A DNA stretch of 64,000 nucleotides, from assembly GCA_964346815.1 (NCBI GenBank), contig CAYFWF010000060.1, forward strand, positions 1 to 64,000. The letters are read 5' to 3'. How positions within the stretch are numbered: the stretch's first letter is position 1; each line of letters begins with the position of its first letter. This document shows positions 1-7,879 of this stretch, piece after piece. This DNA is from CAYFWF01 sp964346815. GTDB taxonomy: Bacteria > Acidobacteriota > Aminicenantia > Aminicenantales > Aminicenantaceae. A program made the translations under genes and the position numbers. The notes under the pieces were generated by a model, which saw only the letters and a list, made by a program, of their open reading frames with translations, was not told the DNA's origin and did not search any database.

Positions 1-232
1 GGATATCCTGATGGACTGTAGATGGCATAATCAGGAGATAAAAATTCCTTGAGAGCTTCGAAGTTTCCCTCGTTCAATGCCTCAATGTAACGTTTTGCCA
101 GCTCCTTATTCTGCTCCTCAAGTGCTGCCTGGGCTCTGAACTCTTCAAGCTCTGCCATTACTGCCTTGTCCTGGCAGCCGACCATAAAGCAGAGAATCAA
201 AGCTAAGGGTAAAATCATGAGTAGTTTTTTCA
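1..232 (-). CDS. Small lipoprotein with SnoaL-like fold, 3' end cut by window edge
   Basis: The minus strand opens at 232 with ATG and reads about 77 residues to the window edge without a stop. A strong ribosome site (AGGAGG) lies just upstream. The N-terminus MKKLLMILPLALILCFMVGC is a lipoprotein signal with the lipobox Cys at residue 20. The mature part is helical, with a stretch like ELAKRYIEALNEGNFEALKE, the typical start of SnoaL/NTF2-like domains (small cone-shaped folds used as cyclases or binding modules). Its signal resembles that of the next gene (249-746), so the two look like tandem paralogues 16 bases apart. Function unknown; the C-terminal half is outside the window. Confidence 0.7.
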
Positions 233-248
233 TCGTTCCTCCTTTTGT

Positions 249-746
249 CTAATTTGTCTGCATTGGTGCAGAGACATGAACATGCCTGATTTTCCAACTT
301 CCTTCTTCATTGACAAAGACCCATGTCCAAGCGTCCTTCCCCTCAAAAATATTATCTGATGTGTCTTTCATCATATAGCTGTAAAATCCATAAAGAATTG
401 CAACATCTGTCGAGATTACATCTACTTCAACCTCTCCCATAGTGTGTTTATAATCTACTATATTAGCCATCATAGCTTTTGCATTTTTTTTATGCTCTTC
501 CCAGGAATAATCAATCTTCCCATGTTCAATTGTTATTGTGTTATCACTGAAATAGCTGAACATTTCATCTAAATCCCTACTTCCTGCGTTAAATACCTCT
601 GCTGTAAGTTCTTTAATAGTATCAGCGATTTCAGATTTTTTTGCTTCATCGAGCGTTACTTCTTTTGCCACCTCTTCAGCCTTCTGGCAGCCAAAAGTAA
701 AACAAAGCAGAAAGACCAAAGGCAAAATTAAAAGTAGCTTTTTCAT
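249..746 (-). CDS. Lipoprotein with SnoaL/DUF4440-like domain
   Basis: A 165-residue protein starting MKKLLLILPLVFLLCFTFGC, a lipoprotein signal with Cys20 as the likely lipidated residue. The mature part (about 38-165) has the SnoaL/DUF4440 pattern: helices carrying a DLDEMFSYFSDN motif, then strands ending in a W-WVFVNEEGSWKIRHVHVS segment typical of the NTF2-like cone fold. These domains are often enzymes or small-molecule binders, but no catalytic set is evident. The start is supported by AGGAGG directly upstream. It is co-oriented with, and just upstream of, a paralogous lipoprotein gene at 1-232. A TTGACA-type promoter precedes it at 796-824. The family call is from pattern recognition only. 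Confidence 0.75.
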   Translation of the reverse strand: MKKLLLILPLVFLLCFTFGCQKAEEVAKEVTLDEAKKSEIADTIKELTAEVFNAGSRDLDEMFSYFSDNTITIEHGKIDYSWEEHKKNAKAMMANIVDYKHTMGEVEVDVISTDVAILYGFYSYMMKDTSDNIFEGKDAWTWVFVNEEGSWKIRHVHVSAPMQTN

Positions 747-795
747 TCTTAGCCTCCTTTTTTGCTTTTGATGAAATCCTGAAAAATATATCTAA

Positions 796-824
796 CAAAT
801 AATCCTATCGAGAATAAATGTCAA
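796..824 (-). promoter_or_regulatory. Sigma70-type promoter for the lipoprotein pair
   Basis: On the minus strand TTGACA (824-819) is followed, after 17 bases, by TATTTG (801-796). The -35 is perfect; the -10 is weak. It lies about 50 bases upstream of the lipoprotein start at 746 and points at it. Confidence 0.5.
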
Positions 825-838
825 TGGCTCCAGTGTGA

Positions 839-933
839 CCATTTTGTGACCACGCTACTCCACTTTCGCGATCACTGTCTAAAATCAGATCTTTTTCCTA
901 CCCCTTATTTCTACTGTGTCCATTTTGTGACCA
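839..933. repeat. Pair of 14-bp direct repeats near tRNA-Gly
   Basis: The word CCATTTTGTGACCA occurs at 839-852 and again at 920-933, 81 bases apart, in an otherwise empty region (747-1050) between the lipoprotein genes and tRNA-Gly. The first copy is preceded by a partial third unit (GTGACC, 835-840). No gene is seen here. It could be a binding-site pair or the leftover of an integration event next to a tRNA; no integrase remains. Confidence 0.5.
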
Positions 934-1050
934 AAAAATTAGAGTCGAAATCGGCCCAAAGCATCTCAAACTAAGTAAAATTAAGCGAAAGCGGAATTGC
1001 TATAACACCTGTATTATCAAGGTTTTAAGTGGGTTTTAAGGGTGGGAAAG

Positions 1051-1122
1051 AGCGGGCAACGGGATTCGAACCCGCGACCCCGAGCTTGGGAAGCTCGTAC
1101 TCTACCGCTGAGTTATGCCCGC
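1051..1122 (-). tRNA. tRNA-Gly (anticodon CCC)
   Basis: The minus strand folds as a full cloverleaf: acceptor GCGGGCA pairs with TGCCCGC, the T arm carries GGTTCGAATCC, and the anticodon arm is CGAGC-TTCCCAA-GCTCG with anticodon CCC. The discriminator is U, as usual for glycine. The 3' CCA is not encoded. A matching promoter sits at 1147-1175. Confidence 0.95.
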
Positions 1123-1146
1123 TCACTCTCGGTTTCTTTTAACAGA

Positions 1147-1175
1147 AATATAGCCATAAATCCGACCTCTGTCAA
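1147..1175 (-). promoter_or_regulatory. Promoter of tRNA-Gly
   Basis: The minus strand shows TTGACA (1175-1170), a 17-base spacer and TATATT (1152-1147), ending 24 bases before the first tRNA base. Near-consensus boxes with ideal spacing, as expected for a stable RNA gene. The rest of 1124-1403 holds no convincing gene. Confidence 0.75.
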
Positions 1176-1403
1176 TGGAGAGATGCTGCCAGCTTGTCTT
1201 AGACAATGGAGTGGGCATATTCACAAATCTGCTGAGGGAACGAAATTTATGAAACCCAACCTTAAAACATTCTATTGAAATCAAGGAAAAGACGTGATAA
1301 GTTTGAACTGCCGAAAAGAAGAATATGAAGGATTTTCCTCTTAAGTCAAAATTTCAAGTATCGGATCTGCCTGAATTTAATTCATTTCTTTTTGACGAGG
1401 TCT

Positions 1404-2777
1404 ATGATGAAATCTAAAACATTGAGTCGGCGCGCTTTTCTGCGCAGCAGCGCCGCTCTCGGGATGACAGCTTATGCCGCCAAGGCCAGCGGCCTCGAAA
1501 GCATCCTGGCCGCCTCACAGTCTATCGCGGACCAGTCACCCGAGGAAGTGGCCAAAAACGAGTTCTATTGGAGAGAAATCCAATTGGGCTTCAAGTTGGA
1601 CCGTACACTGATAAACCTCAACAACGGCTTTACCTGCCCGACACCCCGGGTCGTGCTCGAATCTTGCTGGCGGTACATGGATATGATCAATATGCTTCCT
1701 GTCCACTACCAGGGCAGGGTCCAGCGGAATATCCAGACGATTCGCAGACGCATGGCAGAAGAGTTCGGATGCGAGCCCGAAGAACTGGCACTCACCCGCG
1801 GTGCCAGCGAATCCCTGCAGATCGTACAAAACGGAATCGACCTCGAACCGGGCGACGAAGTGATCACCACCGAGCAGGACTACCCCCGCATGTTGACGAC
1901 ATGGGACCAGCGCAGGCGGCGTGACGGAATCAAAGTGACCCGTCTCCAGTTCCCCGTGCCGACTACAGGGGACGATCTCTATCAACGGTTCGAGAAGGCC
2001 ATCTCACCGCGGACAAAGGTTTTCCATTTCTGTCACATCACCAACCTAACGGCCCAGCTGTTTCCGGTCCAGCGGCTGTCCCGGCTGGCGCGCTCCAGGG
2101 GCATCGTCACCATCGTCGATGGAGCCCATGCCCTGGGGCACTTCCCGTTCAAGCTGCGGGATCTCGAATGCGACGCCTATGGTGTAAGCCTGCACAAGTG
2201 GCTGCTCGCACCTATCGGCAACGGCTGCCTCTATGTGCGCCGGGAGAGCATCCCGAAATTCTGGCCGCTGCAGGCAGCACCAGCCTTGCAGGCGAACGAT
2301 ATCCGCAAGTTCGAGGCAATAGGAACGCATCCTTGGGCCATCAGGGCAGCACTCGGCGAAGCACTGGCCTTTCATCAGGCAATAGGAGCCGAACGCAAGG
2401 CGGCCCGGATGCGCTATCTCACCATGCGGTACATCAACGCTCTGAAACAGTATCCGGAGTTCAAGGTCTTATCTAACATCAGCGAACCTCCTCAAACATG
2501 GGGAGTGGCGGCGGTCTATATCGATGGCATCGACGTCAGGGATCTGGCGCGGTTTTTGATGGACAAGTACAGAATCATCGTGGTTCCGCTTGTAGGAGGG
2601 GTTCCACCCAATGCAGTTTTCGATTATCAGGCAATACGGGTGTCGCCGAACGTCTACACCACCCTCGAGGAGATCGACACATTCGTGACGGCCATGGAAG
2701 ATGCGATCAAGAATGGCGTTCCGGCCACACAGGCCTCTGCCCGCGGCAGCACATGGGATGGCCCATACCTCGTTTAA
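1404..2777 (+). CDS. Tat-exported class V aminotransferase-like PLP enzyme
   Basis: About 457 residues of an aminotransferase class V / isopenicillin-N-epimerase-like protein (fold type I, pyridoxal phosphate). The N-terminus carries a twin-arginine signal, SRRAFLRSSAALGM, so the enzyme is probably folded in the cytoplasm and exported. The PLP features are visible: IVDGAHALGHFPF supplies the cofactor-ring Asp, and YGVSLHKWLLAPIGNG supplies the Schiff-base Lys in the HKW context. ATG at 1404 or 1407 fits the GACGAGG ribosome site better than an in-frame TTG at 1392. Its codons are clearly richer in G/C third positions than neighbouring genes, hinting at a different origin. Substrate unknown; it may act as a desulfurase, epimerase or lyase on an amino acid derivative in the periplasm. 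Confidence 0.85.
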   Translation: MMKSKTLSRRAFLRSSAALGMTAYAAKASGLESILAASQSIADQSPEEVAKNEFYWREIQLGFKLDRTLINLNNGFTCPTPRVVLESCWRYMDMINMLPVHYQGRVQRNIQTIRRRMAEEFGCEPEELALTRGASESLQIVQNGIDLEPGDEVITTEQDYPRMLTTWDQRRRRDGIKVTRLQFPVPTTGDDLYQRFEKAISPRTKVFHFCHITNLTAQLFPVQRLSRLARSRGIVTIVDGAHALGHFPFKLRDLECDAYGVSLHKWLLAPIGNGCLYVRRESIPKFWPLQAAPALQANDIRKFEAIGTHPWAIRAALGEALAFHQAIGAERKAARMRYLTMRYINALKQYPEFKVLSNISEPPQTWGVAAVYIDGIDVRDLARFLMDKYRIIVVPLVGGVPPNAVFDYQAIRVSPNVYTTLEEIDTFVTAMEDAIKNGVPATQASARGSTWDGPYLV

Positions 2778-2913
2778 TGGTAAACCCAAGCGAATAAGAA
2801 ATCGTGCCGATTGTGGTTCAGGAGGGAGCCTTGTTCCTACAGCGCGGAGGGGCAGAACTTCCCTGATGCCGTGCTTGGATCTACAAGGATCTTCGATAAT
2901 ATGGAGGACTCAG

Positions 2914-3339
2914 ATGAAGCATCTGACTCTATTTGCTGTTTTGACACTCGTGTTCATGCTCTTTATTGGGAACAGCACAGCCTACTGCCAGGCCACATTT
3001 AAAATTCCGTTCAAATTCAAGGCCGAAGGCCAGTCATTCCCTCCAGGAAATTACTGGATCGCACAGAAGGAAGAGGGAAAAATCACTCTCCGGAGGGAGA
3101 CAGGAGGCGAGGAAGTCTTGATCCCTTTCATCGAGAAGCTGGCCCAGACAGACCCGCCGATCGAGGCGCCACTCCTTGTCTTCGACATGGTGGGGAACTT
3201 CGAGCCTTCTTATACGGAGTATATCACAGAATATTTGCTGGCGGAGGTTTGGCTGACTGCGGAGGACGGGTTCCTGGTACTTTCTATGGAAAGATCGGAA
3301 TACAACAAAAGTGTCGAGGGAGTGAAGACGAAAAATTAG
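2914..3339 (+). CDS. Small secreted protein of unknown function
   Basis: A 141-residue protein with a clear signal peptide (MKHLTLFAVLTLVFMLFIG, then STAYCQA) followed by a short beta-rich domain: FKIPFKFKAEGQSFPPGNYWI, then alternating strands. Proteins with this FPPGNY motif after a signal are, as far as I recall, frequent in Acidobacteria-type genomes and uncharacterised. The ATG at 2914 has GGAGG nine bases upstream; the longer in-frame extension to 2701 overlaps the preceding gene and is not believed. It lies 136 bases after the PLP enzyme on the same strand and could be cotranscribed. No catalytic residues are recognised. Confidence 0.75.
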   Translation: MKHLTLFAVLTLVFMLFIGNSTAYCQATFKIPFKFKAEGQSFPPGNYWIAQKEEGKITLRRETGGEEVLIPFIEKLAQTDPPIEAPLLVFDMVGNFEPSYTEYITEYLLAEVWLTAEDGFLVLSMERSEYNKSVEGVKTKN

Positions 3340-3378
3340 CAGGGATTTAGCATAACAGCTTTCCTTATAGTCCTTGAG

Positions 3379-5523
3379 TTAAATGGTCACTTCCTCTGAC
3401 AGACCCACCGTCATATCGGTTTCGTCAACCGCCCTGACTCTGTAAGTGTAAAAGACATTTCCGCCAGGCAATGGATCATTGTAAGTATATGAATTGCCAA
3501 TGAGCTCTGACTCATCGACTTCTACAATCACAGCATAGGCTTTCCCTTCCTCTTTGCGCTCCATAACGTATTTCGAAGCTGGTAGAGCGCCCAAGTGAGT
3601 GACATTGAAAGTCACTCTTCCATAATCACACCTGATTATCCATGCCTTATCTGTTATTTGGGAGACGTCGATATCGATCAATGTATTATCTACAGTGATA
3701 TTGACTTGATCTTGTACTACAAGCCCTGAATCCTTTATATCGTATGCCTTTGCTTTTATTAAATGACTGCCGTTGGGATAAAGGGTGGTATCCCAGTTAC
3801 ATAAAAAGGGGGATGACACTGACTCGCAGAGGAGAACATTTCCCACGAAGAAGTCAACATAAACTGTATTAGAAGCTGCTTTGATCGAGACTGTCCCGCA
3901 AATACTCTCAGCAGCCCCGGGTGATGTTATAATCACAGAGGGTGCAAATAATTCGAATGCTCCGATGTCAGAACGAGCATCTCCCACTCCGTCGCCGTCT
4001 TTGGGTCTCAATACTCCTCTCTGATCAGTTGCTTCAAAATCAGTCGGATGTCCTGCATCTATAGCAGGACTTCCAAGAAGCAGCTTGTGAGTCATGGTAG
4101 GACCTCCGTTGTCTGCCAGAACGCCGAGCATGGGATTGAAACCATAGATATTCCCGGTTTGGTTTCCGGTTATAGTGCATCCAGATGTTGTTTTAATTAG
4201 ATTGTATCCCTGTGAGATTATTGTTCCCCAGCAGTCGTCAGGATTAATCACGTCAGACCAAGGGTGACCCACAGAATTATCCGCGATAATCGTATTCTTT
4301 ATCCTGAAAGTAGCAGAAGGGTCCCATGGCTCGTTATGAATTCCTCCCCCGCTCTCGTGGCCGAAATTCTTGTAAATCGTACAGTTCAGAAGAGTCGCAT
4401 CACCCGAAGAATAATTATGAATACCACCCCCATTGCCTCCATAATCATGCGGCATTGTTCGATTGTTGCTCAATGTACAATTCTTTAGGATCAGCTTCCC
4501 ATTATTGGAAATGCCACCTCCTCCTCCAGCAGGCATTTCCTCAGAATCTCCGGTTACATTTCCCGTTATAAGACTCTTTGATATTTCAGCCGAACCGGAA
4601 TTATGAATGCCTCCTCCCCAGCCTCCGGCGCCTTCAAATCCGCCGTCACCGCAAGTGTTATCCTTTATGGTACAGTCAATGACGGTTAATGCGCCGCTGT
4701 TATATATGCCGCCCCCGTCTCCTCCATAGCCTTCTTCCATTCCAAAACCATATGTCCCAGTTAAGTTCTGAGAGATTGTACAATTGTCGAGAATGACAGT
4801 GGATTCAGGGCCGTTGTATATACCGCCCCCGTCTCCTCCACTTCCGCCGTAGAGATCACTGTCTCCTCCACGTCCGGTTCGGTTATTGCTGATATCTGAG
4901 TTTTTTATAAATATGGTTCCCTGTTTGTTGTAGATGCCTCCCCCATATCCACCGGGTGGGCCTGTACCAGTGGTGCTTTCTCCTCCTTTACCTGTCAGGT
5001 TATTCACAACTGCACAGTTTTCGATGTTTAATGTCGCAAAGCGGTTTAACATCCCTCCACCACTGCCGCCTACAGTAAGGGCGGGGGGTGAGCCTCCATC
5101 CGGAGTTTTCCCATTCTGTATGGTAAGATCGAAGAACGAAACATCAACGTTTCCCTTGATCTGGATTACGCGATCTAATTGATTGCCATCCACAACGGTC
5201 AAATTCCATCCTGCCCCCTGGATCACCACGCTTGATTGAATATCCAGGTCTCCGGTCAAACAGTTGTCTTCCTGTGCGCCTTGGATGGTGATAATAAAGA
5301 GACCCTCAGGCAGTAAAATAGTATCCTTGCCTGCCAATGCATTAGCTTCCATGATCGCTGCCCGAAGAGAACAATCTCCATTGACATCAGCCGCAATTCC
5401 ATCCCCAGGATTCACATCTACCGTATCGTCCGTGGTGTTCACCGTAAATGTGTCCGCCTGGACGACACTCCAAGTAATTACTATAAATCCCAATAAAATG
5501 AGCGGCATTATTGTCTTTTTCAT
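3379..5523 (-). CDS. Secreted parallel beta-helix protein with CSLR motif
   Basis: A 714-residue exported protein. Residues 1-23 form a signal peptide. Next comes TFTVNTTDDTVD...CSLRAAIMEAN, the N-terminal CSLREAI-type signature of secreted beta-helix proteins. Residues about 100-430 are a right-handed beta-helix built of short repeats rich in GGGIYN/GGGIHN and NCTI/NNT turns. AIDAGHPTDFEATDQRG followed by DIGAFEL (about 480-520) is the usual close of this helix. Residues about 525-610 look like an Ig-like domain (bacterial Ig, VDFFVGN...SVSSPFLCNWD), and the tail (about 620-714) resembles a fibronectin-type module. Likely a surface or extracellular protein; no sorting signal is recognised. 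A small beta-barrel gene lies 38 bases upstream on the same strand. Confidence 0.85.
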   Translation of the reverse strand: MKKTIMPLILLGFIVITWSVVQADTFTVNTTDDTVDVNPGDGIAADVNGDCSLRAAIMEANALAGKDTILLPEGLFIITIQGAQEDNCLTGDLDIQSSVVIQGAGWNLTVVDGNQLDRVIQIKGNVDVSFFDLTIQNGKTPDGGSPPALTVGGSGGGMLNRFATLNIENCAVVNNLTGKGGESTTGTGPPGGYGGGIYNKQGTIFIKNSDISNNRTGRGGDSDLYGGSGGDGGGIYNGPESTVILDNCTISQNLTGTYGFGMEEGYGGDGGGIYNSGALTVIDCTIKDNTCGDGGFEGAGGWGGGIHNSGSAEISKSLITGNVTGDSEEMPAGGGGGISNNGKLILKNCTLSNNRTMPHDYGGNGGGIHNYSSGDATLLNCTIYKNFGHESGGGIHNEPWDPSATFRIKNTIIADNSVGHPWSDVINPDDCWGTIISQGYNLIKTTSGCTITGNQTGNIYGFNPMLGVLADNGGPTMTHKLLLGSPAIDAGHPTDFEATDQRGVLRPKDGDGVGDARSDIGAFELFAPSVIITSPGAAESICGTVSIKAASNTVYVDFFVGNVLLCESVSSPFLCNWDTTLYPNGSHLIKAKAYDIKDSGLVVQDQVNITVDNTLIDIDVSQITDKAWIIRCDYGRVTFNVTHLGALPASKYVMERKEEGKAYAVIVEVDESELIGNSYTYNDPLPGGNVFYTYRVRAVDETDMTVGLSEEVTI

Positions 5524-5561
5524 TTATCTACCCCCTAAATTTATTTTCTTGGCTCTATCCC

Positions 5562-6116
5562 CTAAAATCTTGCTTCCAAACCAATGCCAGCCTTAAGGCC
5601 CCCCAGTTTGATCTCGACCTCTTCCATCATGTCAGTGGCATTTAAGTATCCGGCGGAAATCTTGATAAATAGACTCGACCAGACTCTGTATAAGATCCCA
5701 GTCTCAAAACCGAATCCCAGGGAGCTGCCTGTCACTTCCTCACCCAAAGCTTCTTCTCTATAATTCGCATGGAACAGTCCGAGTTCTGCTTTGTATCCAA
5801 GCCTTTGTGAAACTGTCCCATCATACCCAATCCCGAAAGAAAAATGATGCTGGGTAGATTTGGCTTCCTGTTCTAGCGCTGTAGTGGTCCCTTGTTTCGA
5901 GAAAAATCCGTATCCCGCCCAGATAAAAAAACCTTTATACAAGCTATATCCTGCTTTTACTTCTGGATAAAAAACACTGCTTCCATAAACATCTTTATAG
6001 CCAGAATCCGAAGGATTAAGATAATTTCCGACAACTGAAACCATAAATTTACTCTGTGAAAAAACAGAGGTGCACAATACAAAAATCATCAATGAAACAA
6101 ATATTATTTTTCTCAT
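5562..6116 (-). CDS. Small outer-membrane beta-barrel protein
   Basis: A 184-residue protein with a signal peptide (MRKIIFVSLMIFVLCTSVFS) and alternating amphipathic strands, with aromatic girdle residues, ending in a C-terminal Phe (GLEARF), the usual sign of a BamA-dependent outer-membrane barrel. Size and strand count (about eight) fit the OmpX/OmpW/opacity-type barrels, but no family-specific motif is seen. It precedes the beta-helix protein on the minus strand, 38 bases away, so they may be coexpressed and both serve at the cell surface. Confidence 0.75.
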   Translation of the reverse strand: MRKIIFVSLMIFVLCTSVFSQSKFMVSVVGNYLNPSDSGYKDVYGSSVFYPEVKAGYSLYKGFFIWAGYGFFSKQGTTTALEQEAKSTQHHFSFGIGYDGTVSQRLGYKAELGLFHANYREEALGEEVTGSSLGFGFETGILYRVWSSLFIKISAGYLNATDMMEEVEIKLGGLKAGIGLEARF

Positions 6117-6147
6117 TTTTTTCCCCCTATTTGAATTTTTGCCTCAG

Positions 6148-6321
6148 CTATTCCTTGATCAGCTTTCTTCCAGAGAAACTCGACTGGCACAGACCATTGG
6201 AATTTCCATGATTTCTATGGCTCCCACAGCCTTTCGGTGAGATCATTTTGTTACCGCAATCTGCACAGAAAGTCGCGGTCTCAGGATTATTCGATCGACA
6301 CTCGGGATACTCGATTCCCAT
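6148..6321 (-). pseudogene. Zinc-ribbon protein remnant
   Basis: From ATG at 6321 the minus strand reads MGIEYPECRSNNPETATFCA, then DCGNKM, which resembles the N-terminal zinc ribbon found on many TPR/adenylate-cyclase proteins (CxxC...FCxxCG). The first knuckle has lost one Cys (YPEC instead of CPxC). After about 30 residues the reading becomes unlike any protein (SHRNHGNSNGLC). In another frame the DNA reads PVEFLWKKADQGIAEA, which looks more protein-like. This suggests a larger gene reduced to its two ends by deletion. It sits just upstream of, and divergent from, tetR. Confidence 0.45.
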
Positions 6322-6412
6322 TGCCGTATTCCCTATCTTAGGCGAGAAAAGTATATAAAGGAACACAAAAAGTGTCAAATAATGAGCGGCAATAAATAAG
6401 GAAGAAAAACTA

Positions 6413-6441
6413 TTGACATCCTCTGGTCTATGATTTACACT
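6413..6441 (+). promoter_or_regulatory. Promoter of the tetR transport operon
   Basis: TTGACA (6413-6418), 17-base spacer, TACACT (6436-6441). The start of transcription would fall at about 6448, inside the palindrome at 6445-6466, so repressor binding there would block initiation. Confidence 0.75.
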
Positions 6442-6444
6442 ATT

Positions 6445-6466
6445 AATGACCGAACGGTCAGTCATT
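6445..6466. promoter_or_regulatory. TetR-family operator
   Basis: The core TGACCGAACGGTCA (6447-6460) is a 12-of-14 palindrome flanked by further symmetric bases (AATGAC...GTCATT). This is the familiar shape of operators bound by TetR-family repressors that control envelope or lipid genes. It overlaps the predicted transcription start and lies 15 bases before tetR, which implies autoregulation of the whole cassette. Confidence 0.75.
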
Positions 6467-6480
6467 AACGTGGAGCTCCG

Positions 6481-7089
6481 ATGCCTAAGATCGTCGACAA
6501 AAAGGAAAAAAGAGAAAGAATCCTGGAAGCAGCCATATCGGTGTTTGCCAAAAAAGGAATGGCCAAAGCCAAAACCGCAGACATCGCTGAGGCTGCCCGG
6601 ATCGGTAAAGGGACCATCTACGAGTACTTTAAAAGTAAAGACGAAATCATGGAAGCCTCATTTTATTTCGTGATACAAAAGGCCGAAGGTATCATCGCCC
6701 AGCGTCTGTCCAAACTGGAGGATCCATGGGAAAAATTTGTGACCTACCTCAAAGTCTGGAATGAAATCCTGCAGAGCGAGTTCAAAGATTACATGGAGAT
6801 CATGCTCGATTTCTGGGCCGAAGGCATCCGGCAAAAGCAGGATGTCTCGACTTTTAGCCTAAAAAAAATCTATGATGTGAACCGGGATATGCTTAAAAAC
6901 ATCCTGGATGAATGTGTAGCCCAGGATAAAATCCATCCCGTAAACACCCATGCAGTCGCTTCCATCATCCTAGGAACCTTGGACGGATTGATGCTCCAAT
7001 GGATCATCGAGCCCGAAGTACTCAGAATCGAAGAAAGCCTTGACCAGATGGAAAAATTGATCCTGCGAGGATTGAAAAAGAAAGGATAA
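6481..7089 (+). CDS. TetR/AcrR-family transcriptional repressor
   Basis: A 202-residue regulator. Residues about 10-56 are the TetR helix-turn-helix: KRERILEAAISVFAKKGMAK, TADIAEAARIGKGTIYEYFK, KDEI. The rest is a helical ligand-binding domain of usual size. Its start is preceded by GGAGC and the operator palindrome at 6445-6466, so it probably represses itself and the genes that follow: a LolA-like carrier begins four bases after its stop, then permeases, ATPase and an outer-membrane barrel. The ligand is unknown; in related arrangements it is often a lipid or hydrophobic compound (inference). Confidence 0.92.
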   Translation: MPKIVDKKEKRERILEAAISVFAKKGMAKAKTADIAEAARIGKGTIYEYFKSKDEIMEASFYFVIQKAEGIIAQRLSKLEDPWEKFVTYLKVWNEILQSEFKDYMEIMLDFWAEGIRQKQDVSTFSLKKIYDVNRDMLKNILDECVAQDKIHPVNTHAVASIILGTLDGLMLQWIIEPEVLRIEESLDQMEKLILRGLKKKG

Positions 7090-7093
7090 AAGA

Positions 7094-7876
7094 ATGAACA
7101 GGACTAATCTTTGGTTTCATTATCTCTTAGCTGGATTTCTGTGTGGGAGCCTTCTCGTGTCCCCTTCCCTGGCTCAAACGAATGCACAAGAAAACCAGGC
7201 CAAAAATATCGTTGAGAAAGTCGACGAATTATACAGGGCCTCGACCAGCGAGGCACTGGTTGAGATGGAGATCATCACTCCCCACTGGCAGCGAACGCTG
7301 AAGATGAGAATCTGGACCGAAGGAACGGAAAAAACCTTTATCCGCATTCTCGAACCGAAAAAGGAACGAGGCATTGCCACCCTCAGGATCGGGACCGAGA
7401 TGTGGAATTATCTTCCCAAAACCAATAAAGTGATGAAAATTCCTCCTTCCATGATGATGAGTTCCTGGATGGGATCCGACTTCACCAATGACGATCTCGT
7501 CAAGGAATTTACTTTTCTCGAATCCTACAACTTCGAGATGGCCACCCCTGAAAATCCTGAAGAGGGTGTTCTCTATGTCAAGTGCATCCCCAAGGAAGGC
7601 CTGCCCATCGTATGGGGGCATATCGTGGTCGCAGTCAGGGAGGGAAATTACATGCCGCTCTGGCAAAAGTATTATGACGAAAAGGGAAAGCTCATGAGGA
7701 ATATGATCTTCAAGGATGTCAAGAGCTTTGGGAAGCGGGAAATTCCTTCAGTCATGGAATTGATTCCTGTTACCAAAGAAGGACACAAAACCATACTGCG
7801 GTATCTCGAAGCCCGGTTCGATATCCAGCTCGACGATGACATTTTTACCTTGAGAAATTTGCGAAAGAGTCTATAA
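7094..7876 (+). CDS. LolA-like outer-membrane lipoprotein-sorting protein (cassette A)
   Basis: A 260-residue exported protein: signal peptide to about residue 28 (SPSLAQ), then an incomplete beta-barrel of the LolA_like type (COG2834, outer-membrane lipoprotein-sorting protein). Recognisable pieces are VEMEIITPHWQRTLKMRIWT, FIRILEPKKERGIATLRIG, MWNYLPKTNKVMKIPPSM and SSWMGSDFTNDDLVKE, all shared with the second copy at 15526-16287. Such proteins are thought to carry a hydrophobic ligand across the periplasm. It follows tetR by four bases and precedes the permease by three, so it belongs to the same transcript. The probable partners are the FtsX-type permeases and the barrel downstream. True LolA function for lipoproteins is not proven by sequence. 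Confidence 0.85.
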   Translation: MNRTNLWFHYLLAGFLCGSLLVSPSLAQTNAQENQAKNIVEKVDELYRASTSEALVEMEIITPHWQRTLKMRIWTEGTEKTFIRILEPKKERGIATLRIGTEMWNYLPKTNKVMKIPPSMMMSSWMGSDFTNDDLVKEFTFLESYNFEMATPENPEEGVLYVKCIPKEGLPIVWGHIVVAVREGNYMPLWQKYYDEKGKLMRNMIFKDVKSFGKREIPSVMELIPVTKEGHKTILRYLEARFDIQLDDDIFTLRNLRKSL

Positions 7877-7879
7877 GCC

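Noticed and set aside
1042..1278. Plus-strand frame starting MGKSGQRDSNPRPRAWEART
   Set aside because: It runs across the tRNA-Gly gene on the other strand; this peptide is the well-known false translation of a tRNA.
1325..1417. 30-codon frame (MKDFPLKSKFQVSDLPEFNS...) ending inside the PLP enzyme start
   Set aside because: No ribosome site and no recognisable family; could be a leader peptide but nothing supports it.
1536..2789. Several long frames on both strands over the PLP enzyme
   Set aside because: High GC makes long chance frames; only the 1404-2777 reading has motifs and a ribosome site.
3379..5523. Gly-rich repeats (GGGIYN and similar) as a possible DNA repeat array
   Set aside because: The repetition is at protein level (beta-helix turns) and the DNA units are too diverged for a tandem repeat.
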